This document shows positions 1 through 10,089 of a stretch of 64,000 nt of DNA, in pieces (positions within the stretch are counted from its first letter, which is position 1; the number at the start of each line of letters is the position of its first letter). The notes under the pieces were generated by a model, which was not told the DNA's origin, searched no databases, and saw nothing but the letters and a program-made list of their open reading frames with translations. The stretch lies in assembly GCA_029204225.1 (NCBI GenBank), contig CM055100.1, positions 23,629,106 to 23,693,105 of the forward strand. Direction: 5' to 3'. This DNA comes from Diphasiastrum complanatum. Its lineage: Eukaryota; Streptophyta; Lycopodiopsida; Lycopodiales; Lycopodiaceae. A program made the translations under genes and the position numbers.

Positions 1-2140
1 TTTCATAAAGAGCTCAAGGTAGAACATCCATCTCGTGTGCACAAGTCCTGTAATTGATACTTCTTCGACCAAATGCACTAGAAGATGAACTTGTATATCC
101 AAAAAGGAAGTTGAAAAATCTTTTTTCAACAAACATACCATTTCGGTCATTTGGACCAATTCACTATTTTTTTATTTCTTTTGAGGAAATCCACCTGTAC
201 GTTGATAGTACATTAGGTTGTTTAACACATAAAAATATTAAAATAACATATATTTATACAAATGCTTAAAAAAATATACAAACCTAATCATCGATGACAA
301 AATGTAAAGCGTATTTCGTACATCATCGTTGAAGAGACCTTGAATAGAAAGTGGAAGTATGAATTGCAACATTTTATGCCAATCATGCAATTTCAATCCA
401 CTTACTTTACCGTCTTTGGTAAATGATTTGCATAAAGAATGTGCATATCATGTTGGAGTTCTCATTTGTTTTATAACATGTTTGATATATGAGAGTTGCT
501 CTTTTGTAAGAATCCATAGGACGTTAGGTAGAATCTCATCTCCACCTTCGGTGTATTGAATCCAATAGAGTCTTTTCACATCGGCCGCTTGTAGATCTTT
601 ATGAGCTGCGGAGTTGTCTTTTATGCCAATGATGTGGTTCCATAAGGATTCATCGATGTTTTTGAATATGTGCATAGGATCCAATAGATGGTTTATCAAT
701 AAATTCCTCCAATAGGATCATTTATGAAAAATAGACAACCGTTTCATACCATTAATGGATTTATTCCATGAAGAATTAATGTCATGATGTTTAAGCCATT
801 CACCATGCCATTCCGCTACTCCCATGCGTTGGAGTGGTGGTGTAGTTAGAGGATTATCTCCTCGCCCTCCAAAAAATCGCCTATTTAATCTTCAAAAAGA
901 ATGATCAAGTGGCAAATATTTGTGATGATTTTTGTACGCCACTTTTTTCAACATATTTGTGCTATGTCGACCCTCTAAAAGTGGTCCACAAATATAACAT
1001 GCATTGTAACCCGATGTGGTTAAACCTGCATAGTTCATAAATCAAATTGCAGGTTTAACCACATCGGGTTACAATGCATGTTATATTGCTTAGTTAAATA
1101 TACTCAAACGTTAAACTCTAAATTGAATTAGATTCATTATATAGATACCTGAACATTCGTTTAAACCGGGATAGTCATGCATCGTCCACATTAGAATTCC
1201 ATGAACAACAAAGTTCCTTTGTTGTAAAGGTCTCGAGATGTCGTAAACGTGAATACCATTCCAAAGAATGCACAATTCATCGACCAAAGGTGCAAGATAC
1301 ACATCCATGTTCTTAGCCTTGTACTTTCTTGGAATCAATAAAGCCAATAACAAGTGTCCCGTTTTAGTACTCAACCATGGAGGTATGTTATAATTAACGA
1401 GCACAACTGGCCATGTGGACCAAGTTGAAGGTTGAATGCTAAAAGGATTTATGCCATCCATAGCAAGACCAAATCTTAAATTACGAGATTCGTTTTTAAA
1501 CTCGGGCCATTAGTCTTCAATATGTTTCCATGCAGGTGAATCACTTGGTACTCGCATCACATCATCCGTAGATCGATTTTTGACATGACAATCCATTAGT
1601 TGTGCCAATGATTTAGATTGAAATAAACATTGCAATCGTGGGATAATTGAAAAATGTCGTAACACTTTTCGTGGCACTTTATCCCCTTGTACGTCATCTC
1701 AAAAACGTGAAGCGTTACACATTGGACATTGAAGCTTTTCTAAATGCTCACCTCTATATAGAACATGGTCTTCTGGACATGCATGTATTGTGTCGTAATC
1801 CATTCCAAGCACAGTCATCATCTTTCGTGCTTCTTTTCGTGTTTTAGGTATCACATTTTCTTTCAGAAGTATTCGATGCAATAGCCCAAAAAAAGAGCAA
1901 TGTGAGTTGTTAGAAAAGAAAAAAAAATTAACTTAATATAAATACGCTAGATTATAATAAAAAACAATCATATAAAGTTAATAAACCTCAACGTCTTTCA
2001 AATTTTATGGTTGACCTTCTTCTTTTCGTCCAAACTTCCACAAATGATTTTCAACAATGCATCTTTCACGCATCTTTTGCCCATCACACTTGACACATGC
2101 GCACCATATTTTATTTTGAAAATAATTTTTCGACGAGAAA
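1..2140 (-). pseudogene. TNP2-like CACTA transposase, broken
   Basis: Read on the minus strand, successive frames give a zinc-binding N-terminal segment near 2045-2120 (CACVKCDGQKMRE), YDTIHACPEDHVLYRGEH near 1740-1810, MDGINPFSIQPSTWSTWP near 1400-1461, LVDELCILWNGIHVYDI, then the DPMHIFKN segment at 640-699. The DUF4218-like C-terminal part continues to position 1 (GLVHTRWMFYLELFMK). These blocks occur in the order known for plant TNP2 (Transposase_21 plus DUF4218). The protein would cut and paste the element. Several frames, internal stops and an inverted-repeat insertion at 991-1087 show it is dead. It continues beyond the left edge. Confidence 0.85.
991..1087. repeat. Perfect 40-bp inverted repeat with 17-nt loop
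   Basis: Arm 991-1030 and arm 1048-1087 are exact reverse complements, with a 17-nt spacer at 1031-1047. The left arm is part of the transposase coding sequence (it reads TTSGYNACYICG on the minus strand), so the right arm is a snap-back copy of host element sequence and not a terminal repeat of a separate element. Confidence 0.95.
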
Positions 2141-2559
2141 CAGAAATCAAGTACTTGTCACTTTAGCACAATAGTTTAACTTATAATAACAAAGTCTTTA
2201 TGAACAAGAAAACATGCATGTTTATTACTGACCCTGTTAACTTGAGTAGTGTCTTCATCACTAGATTGATCTGAATGTAATTCATCTCATTGTGATAAAC
2301 TACATATATGCACAAGTGCAAAACACAAATAGCATAAAATTATTGTATGATTCTATTGTTTTAAGTTTTAGATAGTACTATTCTTATACGTTCTCGCTCA
2401 TATGATTCTTTTGCATCTTGGTGTAGGCACTAAACGCATATCTATCTCTTCTTTTGTTATCACAGGTATGAAAGTCCCACTCCAATATGCATTAAAGTTT
2501 TGTAGTTGATTTTCTTTTCTACTTCATTTCAATATATTAGGGTTTATTGTAATGTATTG

Positions 2560-3300
2560 TATGTTTATGAATGTAGTAATCATGTCGGGGTCAAGCATTG
2601 GTGAAAGCTCGGAGATTATGTTAAAAATTTATATGAATCATTAACTCATGAGCAGAAAGCACAACTGCAAAATATGCTTAGTCGAGATGAGGGTGGTCCC
2701 TCACAAGCGGCCGCGGCTCCCACCCCCACCGAATTATGATGTGGATTCTGAAGGTAATATAATTGCCAATAGAAAAGGGAGTGTGGTTCTATTCTTTATG
2801 GCAACACCATTTTGGCGACAGATTGTTTAATAAATGGTCCGAACAATCTACCACCGATAAACAATAGGTTATTGCTACCCTTCGTGACAAATTCCAACAA
2901 GAAGAGGAATTCGAGGAGAAGCAAATTCATAAGCATATGAGCTTATGGATTAGGCATCGTCGTGATATGGCACAATGAGCTTATAGGGACGGGCAATCCA
3001 AGCCCTCCTGGTGTTCAAGAAGTGATTGGAATCATGTAAAAGCGGATGAACGAACACCAGATAAATACAAGATTCAGAAAGATGCCACGACCGCTAGGAT
3101 GCATGGGATAGGCAATCCTAGGTTGGGCTCGAGCGGAAAGACGGGATTGCAAGCAAGTTTAATTTCAACTTAAATTGAATGCATGGATAGTTGGTGGACT
3201 ATGAACGTCTGCCAACTAAGGAGGAGTACGAATTTGCCTTCAGGGAATCATACGAGGCATTAGTCGACAAGCTAAAGAACGAGGGTCATCCTCCAATTGT
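2560..3300 (+). pseudogene. Possible second CACTA ORF relic (Transposase_24/Ptta-like), weak
   Basis: Plus-strand frames contain hydrophilic, Lys/Glu/Arg-rich stretches: LRDKFQQEEEFEEKQIHKH near 2885-2950, DWNHVKADERTPDKYKIQKD near 3020-3080, and LPTKEEYEFAFRESYEALVD near 3210-3270. Frame changes and stop codons separate them. Its place opposite the TNP2 relic and before the subterminal repeats suggests the accessory protein of a CACTA element. No diagnostic motif was recognised, so this is placed mainly by context. Confidence 0.35.
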
Positions 3301-4008
3301 AAGTACTAGTTTTTGTATTCATGCTAATGTGGTTCGTATTCCAATGTCAATTTTATTTAATTTAATATGATCGAGCATTAAATATTAATATAATTTGTTT
3401 GTTTGTGTTCAGGCAGACTGGACGTCACAACGACGACAAGTAGATTAGGTCTATAAGTTTAAGTTGATGTAGTTTTTAGTTGATGTTAGATCTAGAAAGA
3501 CTCATGCGAAATTAAAACACCAATTTTGTAATACATTGGTTGATATTATGAATATATTATTATTGCAAATGATCGTGGTATATTGCCATTGCTTTTATAT
3601 GTGCAATGTTCTTTTTTTAAAAATTGCAATGTCGAATTTCAAGATGTGGTAATAACCAACTAAGAATTCAAAACCATGTGCAATGTCAGATTTCAAAACA
3701 AGAATCAATATCATATATAGAAATCTAAATGAAATTTATGATGTGCATAAAGCAATCCAAGAAAGTATTGTCATTCATAATGCACATGAAGTAATGCATT
3801 AAAATATACAATGAAAAGTAATTTAAGAATGAAAAGTACCTCATGCTTAGCTTGTTGTTTGATCCAAATGTTGAATGCAACTCAAAAATATTGTTTCAAA
3901 AACAATTCATGAACATCGCTTCTCCAAGAACCTAACTCCAAGAACAACCCGATAAAAATGCGCATGTTGTTTTTTACGTATTATTTATTTATTTTAACCT
4001 AATTTGGG
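3301..4008. other. AT-rich sequence inside the CACTA relic, no gene seen
   Basis: There is no convincing ORF on either strand. The sequence is AT-rich and probably the non-coding interior or an intron of the CACTA element. Confidence 0.5.
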
Positions 4009-4330
4009 ACGTCGAAATCCGACATCCAAAGGCGTCGGACACACATCGGATAGACGTCAGACACATGTCGAACCTTTTTTTTTATCATTCTGTTAACAGA
4101 CGTCAGATTCCGACTTATATTTGGGATGTCAGAATCCGGCATTCAAGTAGACGTCGGATGAGGTGTCAGACATCCGTCGGACAATTTTGGGGATCATTTT
4201 GGATTTACAGACGTCGGAATCTGATGGCTTTTTTTTAAGTCGCATTCCGACATCCACGTCGGATTGCAATCGACGTTTTTGGACGTCGGATTGCGACGTA
4301 CACGTCGGATGTCGCTGGGAAGGACACATT
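4009..4330. repeat. CACTA subterminal repeat block (ACGTCGGA motif)
   Basis: A core of GACGTCGGA, or its complement TCCGACGTC, with one- or two-base variants recurs roughly a dozen times in both orientations within about 320 bp. Examples include 4162-4170, 4210-4217, 4256-4264 and 4292-4305. Clustered short motifs in both orientations near an element end are transposase-binding subterminal repeats in CACTA elements. The assignment to this element is by position. Confidence 0.65.
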
Positions 4331-4453
4331 ACCCAACAACAAAACTCCGCTATTTTTGTCGTAATGCAAGGTGCTAAGGTTTTGTGTGTATTTTGGAAGT
4401 ACCTCCATGAGCGAAATATGCATCCACCTTTCTCTCTCCTCCGGAATCTACCA

Positions 4454-4524
4454 TTCTCTCTCTAGAATGTGTATTCTCTCTCCAAAATGTGCGTTCTCTC
4501 TCCAAAATATGTGTTTTCTCTCCA
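4454..4524. repeat. Short tandem repeat, about 20-bp unit
   Basis: The unit CTCTCTCCAAAATGTGTATT repeats about 3.5 times with one or two differences per copy. Confidence 0.8.
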
Positions 4525-4825
4525 CCTTCTCACATTGCATTATGTCGTGGAAGGCATGTGCATCTCGGGCCTTGCTCGAGGGCGGGGGCCTTGCACCATA
4601 CAAAAATAGTGATACCTTTATCTCTTGCATCAAGCCGCTCATTAGAGGAATTCTGAATCCAAAAAAGATCCTATAAGAAATGCCACGTTGATTGACAAAG
4701 TTTAGTAATGTAACTTCCCGAAATAAATTGATTTTCTGCCCAAATGCTTTTTCATTTCTGCTCGCACTGTTTTCGATGCTTTAACCATTCTATGTACATT
4801 ATCGTTTGTAATTCATTAAAAATAG

Positions 4826-5232
4826 TATAACTTTTTAATTGTAGCTTCGATTGAGACACAAATTATACCGTTGGAAAGCGCTCAATGAGAGCTTTTCAAC
4901 GGTACCTTAGATGACCTACTTCCAAACAACTGTTCAAAAGTTATAGCCGATCAAAGTTAAAAAAAGATCCAGTACCTCTTATGTGCATGGATTAAGGACT
5001 ATTTTGATTAAATATCGCTTCTCTGCACTAATAGAGCACCCTCTCAGTGAGAGAGTGCTCTATGGGCGGGCGCACATAACGATATTTGACTTTATAAAAC
5101 TTTGACTGGTTATAACTTTTTAATGGTAGCTCGAAAGTAAGTCATGTAAGATACCAAAGGAAAGCTCTCGTCAAACGTTTTCCAACGATATAAATTTTCA
5201 TCTCAATCGGAGCTACAATTAAAAAGTTATAT
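4826..5232. repeat. 407-bp foldback element (imperfect inverted repeat)
   Basis: The left arm (about 4826-4960) and right arm (about 5098-5232) pair over roughly 135 bp with scattered mismatches. Both arms start with TATAACTTTTTAATTGTAGC or a close variant when read inward. A second hairpin near the centre (5034-5062, AGAGCAC...GTGCTCT) lies almost on the same axis. The form suits a MITE or foldback transposon, or a remnant hairpin locus. No target duplication was identified. Confidence 0.75.
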
Positions 5233-5537
5233 ATTTTTTAATGATAATCTGCATATTATACTATGAACAACATGTCATGCTTGCGGGTTGCCCCCGATGC
5301 CGACTTATAGCATTATTAAAAAAACTTTTTTTTTTTCAATTTTCAATGAGATATGTTATGTAGATTTCAAATTTGAGTGTTTTGATTGGTCAATGTGTAA
5401 ACAAAATTTTTAAAGAAAAATACATATATAAAAAATTCTTTAAGAAGGGTCTTTTTTGGATTTATAACTCCTATAATGTCTATCTTCCATGTTTTCTAGG
5501 AAACGTCAAAAATGTGTGTGGGCAACGGCCCTTTTAC

Positions 5538-5540
<3 letters not shown>

Positions 5541-5574
<34 letters not shown>
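5541..5574. repeat. (AG)17 microsatellite
   Basis: Uninterrupted AG dinucleotides. Confidence 0.98.
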
Positions 5575-5576
<2 letters not shown>

Positions 5577-6550
5577 GCCAGTCTCAAACGACCCAAACAT
5601 ATGGAACAACAAGACTTTAATCTAGGTCCCCTATTTAGCCTAGGTGGCACTTTTTTTTTTATTTAACACTCTATTCTATGGCAACTAAATCTATTTTGTG
5701 TGCATCATATGCTCAATATCATCCACCTATTGAGCAAAACCAAACAATATCTGGGCCTACATCAGCTGCTGCTGTTGCTACCTAGCTTTTGTGTAGGAGC
5801 ACGTAAACTATAATAGGAACGAAAGGGTGAACTGGGTCAATCCGTGCAGAAGCTTGCTGCATAGCATAAGGAGTATGAACAGAAGCACCCAGCTGGTGAA
5901 AAGATATCTGCAGCGTGACCCAATCTAAGGAACTGCGACAGCTTGTTCCGGGAAGCTATGGTTAATCCTGGTTGTTCCTGAGCTGGCCGATTGCAGGAAG
6001 CTGGTTATACATTCCAAATTGATAGCGTGACGATTGTGAGAAGCAAGAGCAAGTTAGAAGGTAGCACGCTGTTGATATGTTGAAAGGGAAATATTAGCTG
6101 GCGATCATTGCTGTATATGACTTGTTGCGTGCTTCATTAGTTGCAAATTGTGTTCGGTAGCTGCACAGTTCTACGCGCATCCACGGAAGACATCTAGAGC
6201 TTCACAGTTGGCATACTCTCTTTTGTGCCCTTTTTATTCATCAGAAAGGAAGCCATTCATTGTAATAAGGTATTGTCTCACTTTGGAGTCTGGTGGGCCC
6301 TTATAGAAAATTGGGCGCAGTTCTCTTCCGACCAGAAGCAAACTCCGACTTCGGCTGCACTAATATTATCTTCAGCTGCCGTGTCTCAGAGACATCGATA
6401 AATTCTCGTTCCAGTTTCATGTGGCAGCACGAAGCTGAAGGTTTGTAAAGCTCAATTCTCTTGAAGGCTAGTTTCAGAGTTGTTCAAATTCAGAAAGAGA
6501 AGGAGTGGCCGACAAACAACAAAGGCCAAAGAAGAATACAACCTCACAAA
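5575..6550 (+). other. Upstream region and 5' leader of the oxidase gene
   Basis: No ORF of interest and no clear TATA box were found. The composition becomes more balanced from about 5740. The region probably carries the promoter and 5' UTR of the oxidase gene that follows. The transcription start cannot be placed. Confidence 0.4.
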
Positions 6551-8176
6551 ATGCACTATAACGACGTGAAGTATTTATGGATAGCAATCTGTATTGGCAT
6601 AGCCATTTTGATCGGTGTGACACCTCGCTCTTGTGTAGCTCAAGGATCATGGGAAATTCTGGTGCACAATGCTGGGATTGCCTCCATGCACACTGCAGTC
6701 ACACATTTCGGCACTGCCGTTCTCCTGGACAGAACAGATGTTGGAGCTTCTAAGATTGCTTTACCAAATGGAAACTGCCGCAACGATCCTAATGATCTTT
6801 CGCTAAAGCGTGACTGTACTGCCCATTCGGTGCTCTTCACTCCCGGGAGCAATGGCATCCGTCCTCTCACAATCGCCACGGACACATGGTGCTCGTCTGG
6901 CCAATTCGTATCCAATGGAACTCTTGTCCAAACAGGAGGAGACTTCGATGGCAACAAGAAGGTGAGATACTTCAGCCCATGCCCGCCTGGGGGGGCCTGC
7001 GACTGGGTAGAGTCGAAAGATCAAAACTTGCAGCAGGGAAGATGGTACGCAACAAACCAGCTGCTGCCTGATGGAAGGCAAGCCGTTGTAGGTGGACGAG
7101 ACTCAAACGCTGTCGAATTCATTCCTTCTAATGGGCAGGCACCTCTCGACCTCCCATTTCTTCGGCACACAAGGGATTCTCAGATGGATAATTTCTATCC
7201 GTTCGTGCATCTTCTTCCCGATGACAATTTGTTCATCTTTGCCAACAAGGATTCAATACTATACAACTACAAAACCAACACTGTTGTGAGAGATTATCCG
7301 ACTCTTCCAGGAGAGCCTCGGAACTACCCATCTGCAGGATCTTCGGTCATGCTTCCTTTGCTTGCCAGCCAGGAGTTTGGAGTTGCCCAAGTCCTAGTGT
7401 GTGGTGGATCACAGTTTGGAGCATTCTTGAAGCCATCAGCTTTCAGTCCTGCTTCTCAGACATGCGGAAGGATGACTGTCACTGATCCAAATCCAACGTG
7501 GACAATCGAGAATATGCCCACCAGGCGGAATATGGGCGACATGATTCTTCTCCCAACACGTGATGTGCTGATCATTAACGGGGCATCAGATGGATGCCAG
7601 GGATGGGGCAATGCAAAGACTCCTGTGCTAAACCCATTTCTGTACAAGCCATCTGCTGCGGCAGGAAAACGCTTCTCAACCCTGACTGCAACAACAATCC
7701 CAAGAGTGTATCACTCCACTGCAAATTTGCTACCTGATGGTCGTATACTAGTTGCTGGCAGCAACACCCATCAGTTTTACACATTCACAGGCAACTTTCC
7801 AACCGAGCTGCGCATTGAGGCATTCTCACCAGCCTATCTAAGCGGGAAAAAGCAAAAGTACCGACCCACCATTGTGAATGCTCCAGCATTTGTTGGCTAC
7901 AATTCTCGTTTTACGATCACAGTGACACTTTTAACTGCACCTAAAGGCCTTTTGGAGTTGAACCTAGCCAGCGCACCATTTGTGACTCATTCTTTTGCTC
8001 AAGGCCAGCGGATGCTCAACCTAGCAGTCACAAAGCAAGCAAGGAGAGCAGGAGGAAGTGTGCGAATCACTGCCACTGCTCCACCTAATGCAGTGATTGC
8101 TCCCTCCGCATATTACATGCTGTTTGTAGTGAATAGAGGGATTCCAAGCGTTGGAGCTTGGGTTCATGTTGGCTGA
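6551..8176 (+). CDS. GLOX: Aldehyde/glyoxal oxidase, galactose oxidase-like copper radical enzyme (GLOX family), secreted
   Basis: This is an intact single-exon ORF. The chosen start (6551) gives 541 residues and puts a clean signal peptide at the N-terminus: charged start, hydrophobic core IAICIGIAILIG, and likely cleavage after SCVA. The upstream in-frame ATG at 6461 would add 30 hydrophilic residues in front and hide the signal. Two domains follow: a glyoxal oxidase N-terminal beta-propeller, and a C-terminal DUF1929 Ig-like domain ending in NRGIPSVGAWVHVG. In numbering from 6461, the copper and radical residues of the galactose oxidase family are all present: Cys144 (TWCSSG) and Tyr196 (RWYAT) for the Cys-Tyr cofactor, Tyr417-His418 (PRVYHST), and His510 (FVTHSF). 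The enzyme should oxidise small aldehydes or alcohols with release of H2O2 in the cell wall space. Plant relatives act in anther and pollen development and defence. The natural substrate is not evident from sequence. Confidence 0.95.
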   Translation: MHYNDVKYLWIAICIGIAILIGVTPRSCVAQGSWEILVHNAGIASMHTAVTHFGTAVLLDRTDVGASKIALPNGNCRNDPNDLSLKRDCTAHSVLFTPGSNGIRPLTIATDTWCSSGQFVSNGTLVQTGGDFDGNKKVRYFSPCPPGGACDWVESKDQNLQQGRWYATNQLLPDGRQAVVGGRDSNAVEFIPSNGQAPLDLPFLRHTRDSQMDNFYPFVHLLPDDNLFIFANKDSILYNYKTNTVVRDYPTLPGEPRNYPSAGSSVMLPLLASQEFGVAQVLVCGGSQFGAFLKPSAFSPASQTCGRMTVTDPNPTWTIENMPTRRNMGDMILLPTRDVLIINGASDGCQGWGNAKTPVLNPFLYKPSAAAGKRFSTLTATTIPRVYHSTANLLPDGRILVAGSNTHQFYTFTGNFPTELRIEAFSPAYLSGKKQKYRPTIVNAPAFVGYNSRFTITVTLLTAPKGLLELNLASAPFVTHSFAQGQRMLNLAVTKQARRAGGSVRITATAPPNAVIAPSAYYMLFVVNRGIPSVGAWVHVG

Positions 8177-8220
8177 TCACTATCCAGAAAAAGAGATAGC
8201 TTTCTCTACTGCACGAATTC

Positions 8221-8226
8221 AATAAA
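8221..8226 (+). terminator. Candidate polyadenylation signal AATAAA
   Basis: A perfect AATAAA lies 45 bp after the oxidase stop codon, a usual distance for a plant 3' UTR signal. Confidence 0.6.
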
Positions 8227-10080
8227 CCCAACGGACAGAATGAGTCTGAAGATTTTATCAGCATCGTAATCTTTCGGCCAATTTGCTATCCCGTTAAACT
8301 AAAGAAAGATCATCGGCACCCCTTCTGGGAGTGTGATCGATCTCACAGCAGAATCATCATGAAAATCATGGTGAACTCTCTCTAGTGAGGATTCCAATTA
8401 GTTTTTAATTGGGGTGTATTTTTATGAAGTTATATGCTCAATTTGGCATGTGTGTGTCTATGGAAAGTTACAAGTTATAGTAAATTGGTTCTTGTCTCCA
8501 TAAGCATAGTAGTTCCATAACTATGGTACGAGACTAGTCACACTTCCATATTACCACTAATGTCCAGCCACTAGTAGAGTTGAATAAGGGTTAAAACTTT
8601 GCCCATGCTTGTGCATCATTTAATCCTAGCTAATGTGCAGTCCCTTATTGGCTTGAGCTTAGCATGTGAATTAACCATATTGAAGTACATAGCAAAGCTA
8701 GTTGAATCATCTACGATGGCAAAAAAAAAATTATCTCGTTTTCAATTTGGTTAGTATTTAGAACTTATTCTCATACATCCTTTATGTTGTCATATACTAT
8801 ACTATCTCTTTATTTGCTCCCCCCCATGTATGTGGAGGACTTACAAAATTGCAAAATTTATGTCAAACCACCAAAAATAATAAAAGGTAAACTTCACTCA
8901 GACCTCAAAAATGATTAATATGATGATTTTATACTAGTGGGAAAGAAAGATGTGATGTGTTTGTTTTTTAAGTACAATATTTAAATTGTGCTTGGAGTAA
9001 CAACCACATGATCATAGACATTTGGCCAATTGGACCACATGGCTCCTAGTTACAACCACAATAAAAAGCATAAAGCTCCAAAGTCATGGAGAGGTGTCCC
9101 TTGTAAGTGAAACCCAATATTTGAGCTTGTTCACTCTCCGTTATGACAAGAGCACTCTTTTCCACCTAGATTGTGTTGGGGGATGGAGACGATATTCAAA
9201 AGTTCATGAGTAGACGACATTTATGATTAGAACAAAGTTTAGATACTAGGATGAAGTGGAGTAGAAATGCCATTTTAGTTGCTAGATTTTTATTATTACT
9301 ATATTGATTGCAAACTTTCTAAATAGTAGAAAACCTTCAATTAGAAACCTAGTTCACATTCACAACTTACATGAGCTTTTGCATTATTTACATGATCAAG
9401 ACTAGCAATATTGACTTTCAAATCGTATATTGATCTTTTACATCAATTACATACACAAGAATAGCAATTGTTACTAAACCAACACCATCTATAACGCAAC
9501 TTATATACCTAACATTGAGTGGAAGCAATTTCATCAACTTTGTATTTTATATTATTTTCCGCAAGACAAATGCTTAGTCTTACAATGAATTTCTACCAGG
9601 ACACTTCAGATTCATTATCAATGGAAAGCTGGTAATATTTTAATCTGATTTGTAAATCAGTCAATGATTATATATGTAACTTTATTAGAGAATAGAGAAA
9701 TTAACAAGTTGCTTATCTCTCATGCAGATACGAAAAAGACAGGAAAACACAACACCCTGCAAGGATCTTCCAACAGATATCAACATTGATATGAAAATCG
9801 CACCCCCTTTCAAATTCTCGCTCTCTCTATTACTTCCTCGTTGTTTGTCAAGGCTTCTCTAAGGGCATCCACAGCCAATCAAGCATCAAGTGCTTGGGTA
9901 GAAGGGTGAGGTCAGGTGGGTATGGTTGTCTTTAATGCCCTCTCTTGAAAGCGGCTCGAGCGGTTTGTATACGAGCCTTAGTCTCTTCGTATCTCAAAAT
10001 CCACTTTTGCATTTCTTCGTTATAAAAAAGAAAAACTTATTCACCTTCTCTCTAAAGGACTCACTCATTCTTATGATCGA
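8227..10080. other. Intergenic, AT-rich, no gene seen
   Basis: Only short shadow ORFs occur, and no repeat structure or protein similarity could be recognised. GGGCATCCACAGCC near 9862 resembles the ends of some small plant DNA elements, but no matching second end was found. Confidence 0.5.
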
Positions 10081-10089
10081 TCCTTTTCC

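Larger units (their letters stand above)
1..4330. mobile_element. Degenerate CACTA (En/Spm-type) DNA transposon, left end outside window
   Basis: The stretch combines a TNP2-like transposase relic on the minus strand (1-2140), a weaker ORF relic on the plus strand (about 2560-3300) and a block of ACGTCGGA-type subterminal repeats (4009-4330). Divergent ORFs plus short subterminal motifs in both orientations are the usual plan of CACTA elements, which move by a DDE transposase. No CACTA terminus or target duplication was found, so the right border near 4330 is an estimate, and the left border lies beyond position 1. Frameshifts and stops make it non-autonomous. Confidence 0.7.

Noticed and set aside
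6640-7784. Small ORFs inside the oxidase gene in other frames
   Set aside because: Shadows of a complete, motif-verified coding sequence.
9855-10080. MITE end suggested by GGGCATCCACAGCC
   Set aside because: No matching inverted end or target duplication was found nearby.
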